From: Spirochaetia bacterium
GTDB taxonomy: Bacteria > Spirochaetota > Spirochaetia > Sphaerochaetales > Sphaerochaetaceae
Assembly (NCBI GenBank): GCA_022482625.1
Contig: JAKVOU010000001.1
Location: forward strand, 1,350,784-1,414,783
Length of the DNA: 64,000 nucleotides
Direction of reading: 5' to 3'
The position numbers and the translations under genes were made by a program. Under the pieces are notes generated by a model. It made no database searches, was not told the origin of the DNA, and saw nothing but the letters and a program-made list of their open reading frames with translations. Numbering within the stretch: position 1 is the stretch's first letter; each line of letters starts with the position of its first letter. Positions 36,277 to 44,603 of the stretch are shown here, in pieces.

Positions 36277-38191
36277 TTTCATCAACAGGTTTTTCAATCT
36301 TACGCCATAGTGTTGTTCTGCTGATTTTGAGTAACTTACAAGTCTGAGAAATAGATTTGTTGCAAGCCTCATAGACTTCTTCCATATAAGATGTTTCAAT
36401 TTCTTTAAGAGATCGGTAAGTTTTTTTCGATGCAGGAGGTAAAGCTTCTGAAAATGCTTTTACCGGAGAAATTGTATTTCCCTCTACAAACGATACATCA
36501 TTGATTCGTACCACATTTCCTTCTGCTAATATAACAGCCATTTCCACGATACCTCTCAGCTCCCTGACATTACCAGAATAATCCAAAGAGCAAAGATAAT
36601 TCATTGCATTCAAATCAAATCCCTTGAGATTTTTGGAATATTGCAGACAAAAGCGTTCAAGGAAAGAAGCAGCAAGCAACGGAATATCTTCACGACGGCT
36701 GCGAAGAGGCGGGATTGTAAAATGCAACGTATTGATCCTAAAATAAAGATCCCTTCTGAAATGACCATCTTCGACATCTTTTTCAAGATTGCAGTTGGTT
36801 GCACAGATCAAACGAACATCAAGAGGAATGACAGTATTGCCACCGATTCTGACAACTTCCTTTTCCTGGATTACCCTCAGCAGTCTACCCTGCATTTCCA
36901 GAGGCAACTCACCTACTTCATCCAGAAATAGAGTCCCTCTATGTGCCATTTCAAAAACACCTGCCTTGCCACCTTTTATGCCACCGGTAAAAGCACCATC
37001 AGCATATCCAAACAATTCACTTTCAATAAGGGAAGGAGTCAATGCCGCACAATTGACAGCAACAAAAGGATTAGATTTTCTTTTGCTGGCATTGTGCATG
37101 CCTTGGGCAAAAAGTTCCTTACCAACACCTGTTTCTCCTTGTATAAGGACGGGTGCATCATATTTGCTGAATTTCCCGGCAATCGTCATGCAAGACTCCA
37201 TTGCCTTGCTTTTGTACACAATTGCAGAAAAGGAATGACGGGCAACAAAACCCTTGCCGACCAGTTGTCTCCGGACCTTCTGTTCCAGACTCTGTAGCCG
37301 TACGACTTCTTGGAAGACAAGAATCATACCGCAATTTTCTTCATCAACGACCACCGGTAACTTGCTGAGAGACACCTTGACGCCGTTCATGCTGCAGACC
37401 TTTTCAACAAATGAAATACTGGCGACAAATTCATCGGCAAAAGTTCCGAATGAAACGATATCCTCAAGTCGGTTACCTACTATTTCATCAGCACGCAAGT
37501 CAAGAATATCCTGAGCCAGGCTATTAAGTATCATGATATGATGATGCTCATCCGTTGCAATGACTCCGTCATGGACATAATCGACTACATTATGGTAGCG
37601 ACTGAACAATTCCTGCTCTTTTTTTATTGCCTGCAGGATACTCAGACCGGTATCAAAGGCTGTTCGGATGGAATCATAGCTGCTTACCCACATAAAACAT
37701 CTGAGATGTCGTTTTTTGCAGATACCTGCCACGACAGCACCACCGGCAAATGCTTTTATCCCGTTCCTTTCACATTGGATGATCAACGCTTCGACATCAC
37801 TGTCATGGGTAATCTCTATTTTTTTGACATCCTTCGCAAAATCCAAAAGCAAATCAAAACCTGAAATAATATTCCGATAACCAATGATTGCCAACGGCTC
37901 ATTGAACTTCAGCAGTTGGGGATAACTGGACATAAGATCATAGGCACTGATCTTGATTTCCACCATAGGAACATCCAGGGCCTCTCGAAGCAAGGAAAAA
38001 GTTCCTCCCCTGCTGATGATTATCTTTGCACCTTTTACTACCTTGTCCTTGGCAATGGCAAGCCCTGCATCCAGATCTGCCTGTATTACTTCTATGCCGG
38101 CATATTTCGTATCCTTTGTCAGTTCTTTTGCTTTGTTGCAAAGGTCCTCATAAGGAGCAATAAGTACTATTTCCTTGGTCGTGTCATTCAT
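36272..38191 (-). CDS. PrpR-type sigma-54-dependent activator
   Basis: A 639-residue enhancer-binding protein. The N-terminal PrpR_N sensor (about 1-185) has IISRGGTFSLLREALDVPMV, then a PAS domain (about 200-310; HDGVIATDEHHHIMILNS). The AAA+ domain has Walker A GETGVGKE, ESELFGYADGAFTGG, Walker B GTLFLDEVGEL and the R-finger in RRDLYFRIN. A Fis-type HTH closes the protein (ISQTCKLLKISRTTLWRKI). The sigma-54 contact loop reads GAFTGG instead of GAFTGA. It is encoded directly upstream of the acid-sugar operon, which it most likely activates. Confidence 0.93.
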   Translation of the reverse strand: MNDTTKEIVLIAPYEDLCNKAKELTKDTKYAGIEVIQADLDAGLAIAKDKVVKGAKIIISRGGTFSLLREALDVPMVEIKISAYDLMSSYPQLLKFNEPLAIIGYRNIISGFDLLLDFAKDVKKIEITHDSDVEALIIQCERNGIKAFAGGAVVAGICKKRHLRCFMWVSSYDSIRTAFDTGLSILQAIKKEQELFSRYHNVVDYVHDGVIATDEHHHIMILNSLAQDILDLRADEIVGNRLEDIVSFGTFADEFVASISFVEKVCSMNGVKVSLSKLPVVVDEENCGMILVFQEVVRLQSLEQKVRRQLVGKGFVARHSFSAIVYKSKAMESCMTIAGKFSKYDAPVLIQGETGVGKELFAQGMHNASKRKSNPFVAVNCAALTPSLIESELFGYADGAFTGGIKGGKAGVFEMAHRGTLFLDEVGELPLEMQGRLLRVIQEKEVVRIGGNTVIPLDVRLICATNCNLEKDVEDGHFRRDLYFRINTLHFTIPPLRSRREDIPLLAASFLERFCLQYSKNLKGFDLNAMNYLCSLDYSGNVRELRGIVEMAVILAEGNVVRINDVSFVEGNTISPVKAFSEALPPASKKTYRSLKEIETSYMEEVYEACNKSISQTCKLLKISRTTLWRKIEKPVDEK

Positions 38192-38283
38192 GCTTCAAGC
38201 TTAACGAATAGCCAAGACTGAATCAACAAAAAGAAAACTTTGGGAAATACCAAGGCTTTCTCTTGGATACCGAAAAGCATTGC

Positions 38284-39276
38284 CTATGGTTCATCTACGG
38301 CAAACAATCCTTTCTGCAACTTTGCCATTGCAACCTGAAGCGCTTTCTGAGCTGCAACTTCCTGTGTAATCCCAGCTCCGCGGCCGCTGTCAGCATAAGA
38401 AAGCACCTGCGTGTCTCGGTCAGTCAAAGAGGCTTGGAGAGCATAGTTGCATAGATAGAAACCGGAAGAAGCCTTGTCGGAAAAAGATCCCTGGTAGGAA
38501 ATAGACAACAAGGCAGCAGCCCCTTTCCTTACCGTAAGACCTTCGTCAAGCAGAACCTGCCTTACAGCAGTATCAAGCTTCTGACTGACCTTGGAATCAG
38601 GGCCTTCCACCTTGAGATCGAGGATAAGCTGTGGTTTGATTGCGTTGACCATAGCCTCCACCTGAGAAACAGGAGAAACCGTTGTAGTCTGATCCAAGAC
38701 ACCAAGCATCAACACTTTAGGTTGAATCTTACTGGCCTGCAAAAGTGCAGAACGGAGTCCCCGATACGCATCGAACGGAGATGTTGCCGCCAATGCCTTG
38801 CTTTCCAGAGACAGGATATTCTTCTGGGCCTCGGATACCTGTGACCTGATGGCTGAAGCAGCCTGTTTTCTATCAAGTACTACACGAACCCAGAACGTTC
38901 CCGCAGCATCAGCAAAGAGATTGCTGACTTCAACGCCTTCAACACCTTCCAATGTACTTTCAATGGTACTCAATTCCATCAATGAAGATGTAGCAGCTAC
39001 AGTGTCATCATAATCCATTGCCTGCTGGGTAACGACGACATCAGAAGAAAAAGTCTGGGCCAAGGCATCCATGGCATGGTGCTGAGCCTGCTCCTTGGTC
39101 GTACCGGAACCAACTGCACAGACATAGTCCTTCTTGGGATAATGTCCGTCATAGGTATCGCTTACCCAAGAGGGCAGTTCCTTATGGTTCGAGTTCGAAA
39201 CGGAAGCACACCCTCCAAGCAAGACCAGACAAGAGAGCACCATGTCTAGCAGAAGAAGTCTTTTTTTACCCTTCAT
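38284..39276 (-). CDS. LPP20-family lipoprotein (array member 5)
   Basis: A 330-residue lipoprotein with signal KGKKRLLLLDMVLSCLVLL and lipobox LLGGC. The mature part opens LPSWVSDTYDGHYPKKDYVCAVGSGTTKEQAQHHAMDALAQ, the classic LPP20 fold start (exposed W, VGxG, then an amphipathic helix). A second domain of strands and helices follows. ATG 39276 or 39282 are both possible; neither has a good ribosome site, suggesting coupling to the gene ending 6-12 bases upstream. It is last in a five-gene array. Confidence 0.82.
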   Translation of the reverse strand: MKGKKRLLLLDMVLSCLVLLGGCASVSNSNHKELPSWVSDTYDGHYPKKDYVCAVGSGTTKEQAQHHAMDALAQTFSSDVVVTQQAMDYDDTVAATSSLMELSTIESTLEGVEGVEVSNLFADAAGTFWVRVVLDRKQAASAIRSQVSEAQKNILSLESKALAATSPFDAYRGLRSALLQASKIQPKVLMLGVLDQTTTVSPVSQVEAMVNAIKPQLILDLKVEGPDSKVSQKLDTAVRQVLLDEGLTVRKGAAALLSISYQGSFSDKASSGFYLCNYALQASLTDRDTQVLSYADSGRGAGITQEVAAQKALQVAMAKLQKGLFAVDEP

Positions 39277-39287
39277 AGTCATCGTAG

Positions 39288-39902
39288 TCAGAATTTATAG
39301 GCTGGTTGGGTGACTTGTTTCTTGATCGTATCCTCTCCAAGCCATACCTTTCTGCCACTTTCGATATCGACCAGTTCCAAGTCGACATAATATGTCCTTA
39401 CCTGCTTGCCGCCGACGCGGTCAAGATTGAACTTGACAGCTCCCTGCAACATATAGTCAGCTCCCTGCTCCTCTCCCAGTGCGGCTGCGGTATCAGGTGA
39501 AGCATTGTACTGCTGATCCATCTTCTCATCACGCACATCGTCACGCATCTCATAGTCGGCAACAGTATTCACCTTTCCACTGCCGACCAAAGCTATTTCA
39601 ATTTTCTTGCTGATGATAGTAGTATCGATATGTTCACTGGAACGGTTAAGAATCCTTCCGACAATAACCGTAGGAAGTTTTCCTTCATTCTTGATCCGAT
39701 AGGAAGTAATCCAATCGGATGACAGGCAATCTGCAATCAACGCATTGGCCACCTGGCGGATATCAGTATCATTCCAGTATCCGGAAAGATCAATATTTTC
39801 ATCAGGATTCAGACGTTCCACAGCACGGCTTGATGCACAACCGACAAACAGCAAACTCAAACACACGGCTGACATTACCGCATACAAACGAAATCTTTTC
39901 AT
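39288..39902 (-). CDS. LpoB-like lipoprotein (array member 4)
   Basis: A 204-residue lipoprotein, signal KRFRLYAVMSAVCLSLLFV and lipobox LFVGC. The body matches LpoB-type penicillin-binding-protein activators: DLSGYWNDTDIRQVANALIADCL, VIVGRILNRSSEHIDTTIISKKIEIALV and ADYMLQGAVKFNLD with YVDLELVDIESGRKVW. ATG 39902 follows GGAG. LpoB activates peptidoglycan polymerisation from the outer membrane in enterobacteria. Here an analogous envelope role is inferred from fold only. Confidence 0.85.
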   Translation of the reverse strand: MKRFRLYAVMSAVCLSLLFVGCASSRAVERLNPDENIDLSGYWNDTDIRQVANALIADCLSSDWITSYRIKNEGKLPTVIVGRILNRSSEHIDTTIISKKIEIALVGSGKVNTVADYEMRDDVRDEKMDQQYNASPDTAAALGEEQGADYMLQGAVKFNLDRVGGKQVRTYYVDLELVDIESGRKVWLGEDTIKKQVTQPAYKF

Positions 39903-39966
39903 ATACAACTCCATAGAATCTTACAACAATTGTCATCCATATCAGATGCCATTACTATAGTTGACT

Positions 39967-40722
39967 TCAGAATCCTTTGAAAGTCTGCTTGGATTCCTGT
40001 TGCAACTTATCATAGACTTTATCAAAAGAGGCATCCATTCCTGCCAAATCCAACAATCCCTGCTGGTCGCCTATTGTCTCATTCTCTACCTTGGCAGCAA
40101 GCTTTGCATCGATAATCTTTTCTTCGATAAGTTTCAGTTTATCGGAATCATCAGCACTGTCTTTCTTCATCTGCTCAAGCATAGCCAGTTTCAGTTGCAG
40201 GTCATTGGCAAGTTGCTGCTTTTGTTTTTCAAGTTTCAACAACAAATTTCTTGCCTCAAGTTCATAAGCTTCCTTAAGATTGCTTTTTTCATAAGAAGCA
40301 ATTACCCACAGTTTACCGGTCTTTGGATCTTGCCAATTGTTTTCAACAATGACATTACGAAGGGTAAGCGAAGCAACCTGAAGCGAAAAATCGTCAAAAA
40401 CAGCAGCACCTTTGGTCTGTTTGGCAATACCAGCTTCTGTAAAATAATTCAACAGGACATCATTGACCATGATCGATACCTGCTGGGCAATTTCATTCCT
40501 TGCCATAGCTGCTGCCCTCGTCTTGCTGTTTTCGATGGTTGATAAATTTCCTGAACCGACTCCATAAAAACGCTGTTTCGAAATAGGAGTCAGCACCGTC
40601 CAATAAGGTGCTCCATCAGCAGTATACTGCGGATGCTCAGTAATATAAGGAGACTTATGGGCACATCCTGAAAACAACAGCATCAACAATGGAAGCAGAT
40701 ATAACCATCCGCGTTTCTTCAT
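39967..40722 (-). CDS. LPP20-family lipoprotein (array member 3)
   Basis: A 251-residue lipoprotein, signal KKRGWLYLLPLLMLLFSG with lipobox LFSGC. It has QRFYGVGSGNLSTIENSKTRAAAMARNEIAQQVSIMV, the LPP20 core, then LQVASLTLRNVIVENNW and LWVIASYEKSNLKEAYEL. The C-terminal 90 residues are a long charged helix (LLLKLEKQKQQLANDLQLKL) predicted to form a coiled coil. GGAGG precedes ATG 40722. Function unknown. Confidence 0.85.
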   Translation of the reverse strand: MKKRGWLYLLPLLMLLFSGCAHKSPYITEHPQYTADGAPYWTVLTPISKQRFYGVGSGNLSTIENSKTRAAAMARNEIAQQVSIMVNDVLLNYFTEAGIAKQTKGAAVFDDFSLQVASLTLRNVIVENNWQDPKTGKLWVIASYEKSNLKEAYELEARNLLLKLEKQKQQLANDLQLKLAMLEQMKKDSADDSDKLKLIEEKIIDAKLAAKVENETIGDQQGLLDLAGMDASFDKVYDKLQQESKQTFKGF

Positions 40723-40756
40723 CAGCAATCCTCCATCCTGCAAAACAGACCCAACA

Positions 40757-41569
40757 TTATTTCCGGGGAATGACAGCAAGGCACCAAACGATATCATCTT
40801 TCCCATCATACCAGAAATCAAGTGCTTTGAAGCCTACGATATGTCCACCGCCGGATTGGGACAGTGCCTGCTTGAGTTGCCCCTGCAAACCGTTTACAGA
40901 TGCATATTCTTCGGTTCCGCCCACATTCAATTCTATGCCCGCAACCTGTACAAGCAAATCAGTCATCGCCCAGTATCTGGCAGATTCAAGGGCCTTGTTC
41001 ATCGTTGAAAACCTTTTCCCCTTTCCGATCCCCACCCAATACCCATCGATTACAGGTGTATGATTGATCCAATCAGGTTTTCCATCACTGTCATAGACTG
41101 TCACATGCAGAGGAACAGAAGAAGGCAGACTCTTATCTCTGGCCAAGACTACAGCTCCATCGTTTTTATTCAACCAGGTACCGACAATTTCCAGACTGTC
41201 GATGTTTTCATAAAAATGTGTATCATCATACCCATAGATATCGACGGACTGCAGGGCCTGTTCAGCATTCCGGCTTTCATAATATCCATACGTATCAGCA
41301 TTGATACCTGCACATATCAAGTCATATTTCAGGCAATCAAAAAGTGCGGCATGCTTCATTTTTTCCTGAGAGTCATAGATACCTGAGACACCGAGGAAAG
41401 TATTTACGCCATACCCACTCAAATCAACTTCCCTGAGCAATCCGGAACGGATGTCTTTCGTGCCTGCCGCTTCCGGCTCCACTGTAGGATGATGCCTGTT
41501 CATCAAGGCACAGCAAGCAAGCAAAGGGCAAAGCATGGCACAGAAGACAAAGGCTCCAAATCGTTTCAT
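40757..41569 (-). CDS. LPP20-like lipoprotein (array member 2)
   Basis: A 270-residue exported protein with signal KRFGAFVFCAMLCPLLA and lipobox LLACC. The N-terminal half is unusual for the array (VDLSGYGVNTFLGVSGIYDSQEK, with a Tyr/Asp-rich stretch). The C-terminal half has the LPP20 features PDWINHTPVIDGYWVGIGKGKRFSTMNKALESARYWAM. It is 3 bases from the preceding gene stop region and co-transcribed. Function unknown. Confidence 0.8.
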   Translation of the reverse strand: MKRFGAFVFCAMLCPLLACCALMNRHHPTVEPEAAGTKDIRSGLLREVDLSGYGVNTFLGVSGIYDSQEKMKHAALFDCLKYDLICAGINADTYGYYESRNAEQALQSVDIYGYDDTHFYENIDSLEIVGTWLNKNDGAVVLARDKSLPSSVPLHVTVYDSDGKPDWINHTPVIDGYWVGIGKGKRFSTMNKALESARYWAMTDLLVQVAGIELNVGGTEEYASVNGLQGQLKQALSQSGGGHIVGFKALDFWYDGKDDIVWCLAVIPRK

Positions 41570-41572
41570 AAC

Positions 41573-42163
41573 TTATAGGATACCAGCTTTTTCATATTCG
41601 GCAAATTTTGCTGCAGCGGCATCATTTGCCTTCTGGGCAGCATCATTGACCGTAAAGGTATTCACGACACTCTTTGCCTTTTCGATGATCTCAGCCATAT
41701 TTTCACGTGGAATTGAACAGAGTACATAGACAGTACCGTCCGTAGCTTTATAGACTTTGGTCCGCTGGACACCCCTCAACGTCACCTTTGAAATCTGTCT
41801 TGATACTTCATTCATAGAATCAATTGCCTGACGGTTGTCACCCTCTCCTGCATCATTGAGGAAATTATCCAAGATGTGGGTAACATCAGTGGAGACCTGC
41901 TGTGCAAAATTATCTTTTGCATTCATTTCAGCACGGGTCAGGGAATTCTGGAAATTCGCCATCTTTCCCATGCCTGCAGCATAGAAATATTCTTCATCGG
42001 GCCTCGGAGTAGCAAGGAACCAATCTGGCATATCCATCCCTTCTGTACCAGTAGTGGCTACCGGCGGTACTTCTTCCTTAGCCTTTGACGAAGATGTCGA
42101 TGCGCAGCTCATCAACGTAACGGCAAGCACTCCTACCAACGTCAGCAAAAGTATTTTTTTCAT
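41573..42163 (-). CDS. LPP20-family lipoprotein (array member 1)
   Basis: A 196-residue lipoprotein, signal KKILLLTLVGVLAVTLM and lipobox TLMSC. It has MPDWFLATPRPDEEYFYAAGMGKMANFQNSLTRAEMNAKDN and then VSRQISKVTLRGVQRTKVYK, the standard LPP20 pattern. It ends with an Ala-rich helix. ATG 42163 follows AGGAG. It is first in the five-gene array; the promoter must lie in 42164-42504. Confidence 0.86.
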   Translation of the reverse strand: MKKILLLTLVGVLAVTLMSCASTSSSKAKEEVPPVATTGTEGMDMPDWFLATPRPDEEYFYAAGMGKMANFQNSLTRAEMNAKDNFAQQVSTDVTHILDNFLNDAGEGDNRQAIDSMNEVSRQISKVTLRGVQRTKVYKATDGTVYVLCSIPRENMAEIIEKAKSVVNTFTVNDAAQKANDAAAAKFAEYEKAGIL

Positions 42164-42504
42164 TATATCTCTCCTGAATAAGTTTGTTTCAGTATAGAAC
42201 AAAAAACAATACACGGCAACAAAAGTTAACAGGCTATGGAAAGTATTTGACTAAGTATAATGACAAAAGGAAATATTATCTTTAGGAAATTATCCTGTAG
42301 ACAAAAATCAAGGAATAAAACTTAATCTGGAAAAATTATTACAGTCAGGAAGCAATATGATATTGCCAAAAAGAAAGAAAAAGACATCTATGGTAAGACA
42401 ACCATGACAAGGCTCAAATTATAAAGTATATTCTCATGCACAGTAACAATATATCTAATATTACATATCAAGATTTCCCTTAAATACCATGCAAGGTAAC
42501 AGTA
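42164..42504. other. Intergenic region upstream of the lipoprotein array
   Basis: About 340 AT-rich bases without a gene. It carries the array promoter on the minus strand, but no box pair is strong enough to name. No RNA gene recognised. Confidence 0.5.
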
Positions 42505-42543
42505 ATAAAAAAACTGCTGCAAGTAAGTGATTTCCTGCAGCAA
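42505..42543 (-). terminator. Terminator of the rsfS gene cluster
   Basis: Minus strand stem TTGCTGCA / TGCAGCAG-type arms around a 14-base loop, then seven T. Confidence 0.82.
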
Positions 42544-42567
42544 TTCAAAATTCATTCAGGATATATC

Positions 42568-42912
42568 CTATACGTCTTCTTCGGGATCTTTCCAAAGTTT
42601 TTCAAGCGTATAGAAATCTCTCAGCTCAGCACTCATCAGATGGATGACAATGTCTCCGCAGTCAATGAGTGTCCAGCCGTCCCCACTCGGTGTCTTATGC
42701 CGGTCATTGACTTCAAGTTCAAGCTCACGAAGCAATCCCCACAGCTCATGGGCAACACCTTTGAGATGTCCGACACTGTTTACGGTCGCAATCACAAGGC
42801 AATCCGCCCATGAACAACGGCCAGTCACATCAATGACATGTACATCCTTACATTTCTGTTCTTCCAAAAATGTAGCTATCCTGTCAACTTTCGCTTTTAA
42901 TTCCTCAGTCAT
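42568..42912 (-). CDS. rsfS: Ribosomal silencing factor RsfS
   Basis: A 114-residue protein of the Iojap/RsfS family, which binds ribosomal protein uL14 and blocks subunit joining during starvation. Hallmarks are VIDVTGRCSWADCLVIATVNS, then GWTLIDCGDIVIHLMSAELRDFYTLEKLW. ATG 42912 is preceded by AAGGTGG. It is the last gene of a cluster with nadD and yqeK, an arrangement common in bacteria. Confidence 0.94.
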   Translation of the reverse strand: MTEELKAKVDRIATFLEEQKCKDVHVIDVTGRCSWADCLVIATVNSVGHLKGVAHELWGLLRELELEVNDRHKTPSGDGWTLIDCGDIVIHLMSAELRDFYTLEKLWKDPEEDV

Positions 42913-42929
42913 TGCCACCTTCTTCTCCT

Positions 42930-43445
42930 CTATGGCAGTTTTTCTTCTGCCTGTTGCAGCCAAAGAGCAAGTCTCTGCCTTGCAACAGCGGCCTCCCCAC
43001 TCTTATACCCATCCAAAATCTGAGTCACATCGACCACAAGCAGAATGTAATTCTTTCTTTTCAACTTCACCAGCAGCTCATGGGCCGGCAAACCAAGGCT
43101 GTCAAGCCTTTTCTCTATATCACTTCCTAGGAACATACTAGCTTCATTACCGAGTATCCTCCCACGGTCAATCCTGTCCTTTGCTCCCAGCGTGTCCAAT
43201 ACAAATCTAAGATCTGAAAAATCAGATTCCTTTGCTGTCAGGCTTCTGACTTTTTCTTCTGAAAGTTCATCAAGTGAAAGACCTAGCCGTTGCAGGCTTG
43301 CTTTCCCTGCTTCCATAAGTACTGCACTATCGTCACCCTCCATAAGCAGATACGCATAGCTTTCAGTCGTTACCATTACGTCTTCACCCATGACAGGAAA
43401 AGCAGCAAGCATACTGAACAGTACCAATATAAAAGCCTTTCTCAC
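42930..43445 (-). CDS. Exported protein of unknown function
   Basis: A 171-residue protein with a signal peptide (KAFILVLFSMLAAFPVMG, cleavage near GED). The mature part is helical and charged, with no cysteine lipobox and no recognised domain. A short hydrophobic strand (KNYILLVVDVTQIL) lies near the C-terminus. Its start overlaps the yqeK stop by 4 bases. In some bacteria a LytR-type gene stands here; this protein is too short and lacks that domain. Function unknown. Confidence 0.7.
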   Translation of the reverse strand: MRKAFILVLFSMLAAFPVMGEDVMVTTESYAYLLMEGDDSAVLMEAGKASLQRLGLSLDELSEEKVRSLTAKESDFSDLRFVLDTLGAKDRIDRGRILGNEASMFLGSDIEKRLDSLGLPAHELLVKLKRKNYILLVVDVTQILDGYKSGEAAVARQRLALWLQQAEEKLP

Positions 43446-44026
43446 AATTTTCCGCCCTCACGGAGATAACAATGCAGCACAGTGGTAATGGCAGCTTCCT
43501 TCATTCCTTTTGTCTTGAAATGTTCAAGTTGGGCATCCAAGATCATCAGGCAGACAGCTTCAAGGGAATCTTGACGGAAATACCCCTGTCGCTGTTCATC
43601 CGTAAGGAAAGTCCTGTGTGGTTCCAGATAATCTGCAGCAAAGAGTATTGCTCCCAACGGTCCCATACTGATACTGCCAAGCGTATGGAATCTGATAGCT
43701 ATCTGCGATTCTTCAGGAAAACCCATCTGTCGGCTCAGATACCCACCCACAGGAGCATGCAGCAGTTTATAGTTGTCCCATTCTTCCTTTTCCACTTGTA
43801 TGCTGTGTGCAATAACATAATCCTTGAGCTTTTCTTTATTCCAGTCCCTTGCCAAGTCATGCAACAGACCTGTTGCCCGACAAAGCCGGTCATCAAAACC
43901 TGTTTCAAAAATCCCATTCAGCCGAAGACATGTCTCTGCTGTCGACAGACAATGCTGGAAACGTTTGGGAGAAACCTCTTTCATCAGGATATCTTCAATC
44001 TCGGTACAACTTATATCGCTCCACAT
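43442..44026 (-). CDS. yqeK: YqeK-type HD-domain hydrolase
   Basis: A 194-residue HD-superfamily phosphohydrolase of the YqeK family (diadenosine tetraphosphate hydrolysis). Metal-site residues are visible in RFQHCLSTAE, GLLHDLARDW, LLHAPVGGYL and LFAADYLEPHR. It overlaps nadD upstream by 32 bases and the next gene downstream by 4. ATG 44026 has AAGGG nine bases before it; an internal ATG at 43984 is less likely. Confidence 0.88.
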   Translation of the reverse strand: MWSDISCTEIEDILMKEVSPKRFQHCLSTAETCLRLNGIFETGFDDRLCRATGLLHDLARDWNKEKLKDYVIAHSIQVEKEEWDNYKLLHAPVGGYLSRQMGFPEESQIAIRFHTLGSISMGPLGAILFAADYLEPHRTFLTDEQRQGYFRQDSLEAVCLMILDAQLEHFKTKGMKEAAITTVLHCYLREGGKL

Positions 44027-44597
44027 ATTCCTTGACCCTTTTACTCAGATATCGTGCCGTATCCTCTCCCTCATGCAAGGCCCTGCGAATTTCCGTCGAA
44101 GAATCCTGGAAAGGGACATTATGAAGATAATGGACGGAAAAACCATCAGGAACCGCTGCAGGAATCTCGCTCCTACGGCAGACGACATATTCAACCAGAT
44201 TCCTGAGTCTTCCTGCCTGATACCAATCAGGCACACCTGCAAGCAAATCATCGCCGATCAACAGGCCGAATTTTCCTTCGACAACATTCGATTCCATAAG
44301 CTCGGTCACTGTATCATACGTATAGGAAATACCACCCCGTTCCAATTCTGCAGGACTCACGATCAATTCAAGGTCATCCTGGGGATACAAATCCTTATAA
44401 TCCTTGACTGCAAGTTCCAGCAAGGCCAACCGATCTTTTCCGCTTGCACCCGGGCAATGTCCCTGTTTGAAATTATTCACATAGGCAGGAACAAGAAAAA
44501 TCCTTCGATAATCCGTCTCAAGGCAGACCGTATGCAACAGATAGAGATGTCCTCTGTGGATAGGATCAAAGCTTCCGCCGAACATTGCAGCACGCAT
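43995..44597 (-). CDS. nadD: Nicotinate-nucleotide adenylyltransferase
   Basis: A 200-residue NAD-synthesis enzyme that adenylates nicotinate mononucleotide. The nucleotide site is MFGGSFDPIHRGHLYLL (GxFDPxHxGH type). Also GKFGLLIGDDLLAG and the C-terminal SSTEIRRALHEGEDTARYLSKRVKEYV (ISSTxIR motif). Length is normal. The start is 7 bases from the obgE stop. Confidence 0.94.
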   Translation of the reverse strand: MRAAMFGGSFDPIHRGHLYLLHTVCLETDYRRIFLVPAYVNNFKQGHCPGASGKDRLALLELAVKDYKDLYPQDDLELIVSPAELERGGISYTYDTVTELMESNVVEGKFGLLIGDDLLAGVPDWYQAGRLRNLVEYVVCRRSEIPAAVPDGFSVHYLHNVPFQDSSTEIRRALHEGEDTARYLSKRVKEYVERYKLYRD

Positions 44598-44603
44598 CAG
44601 CGC

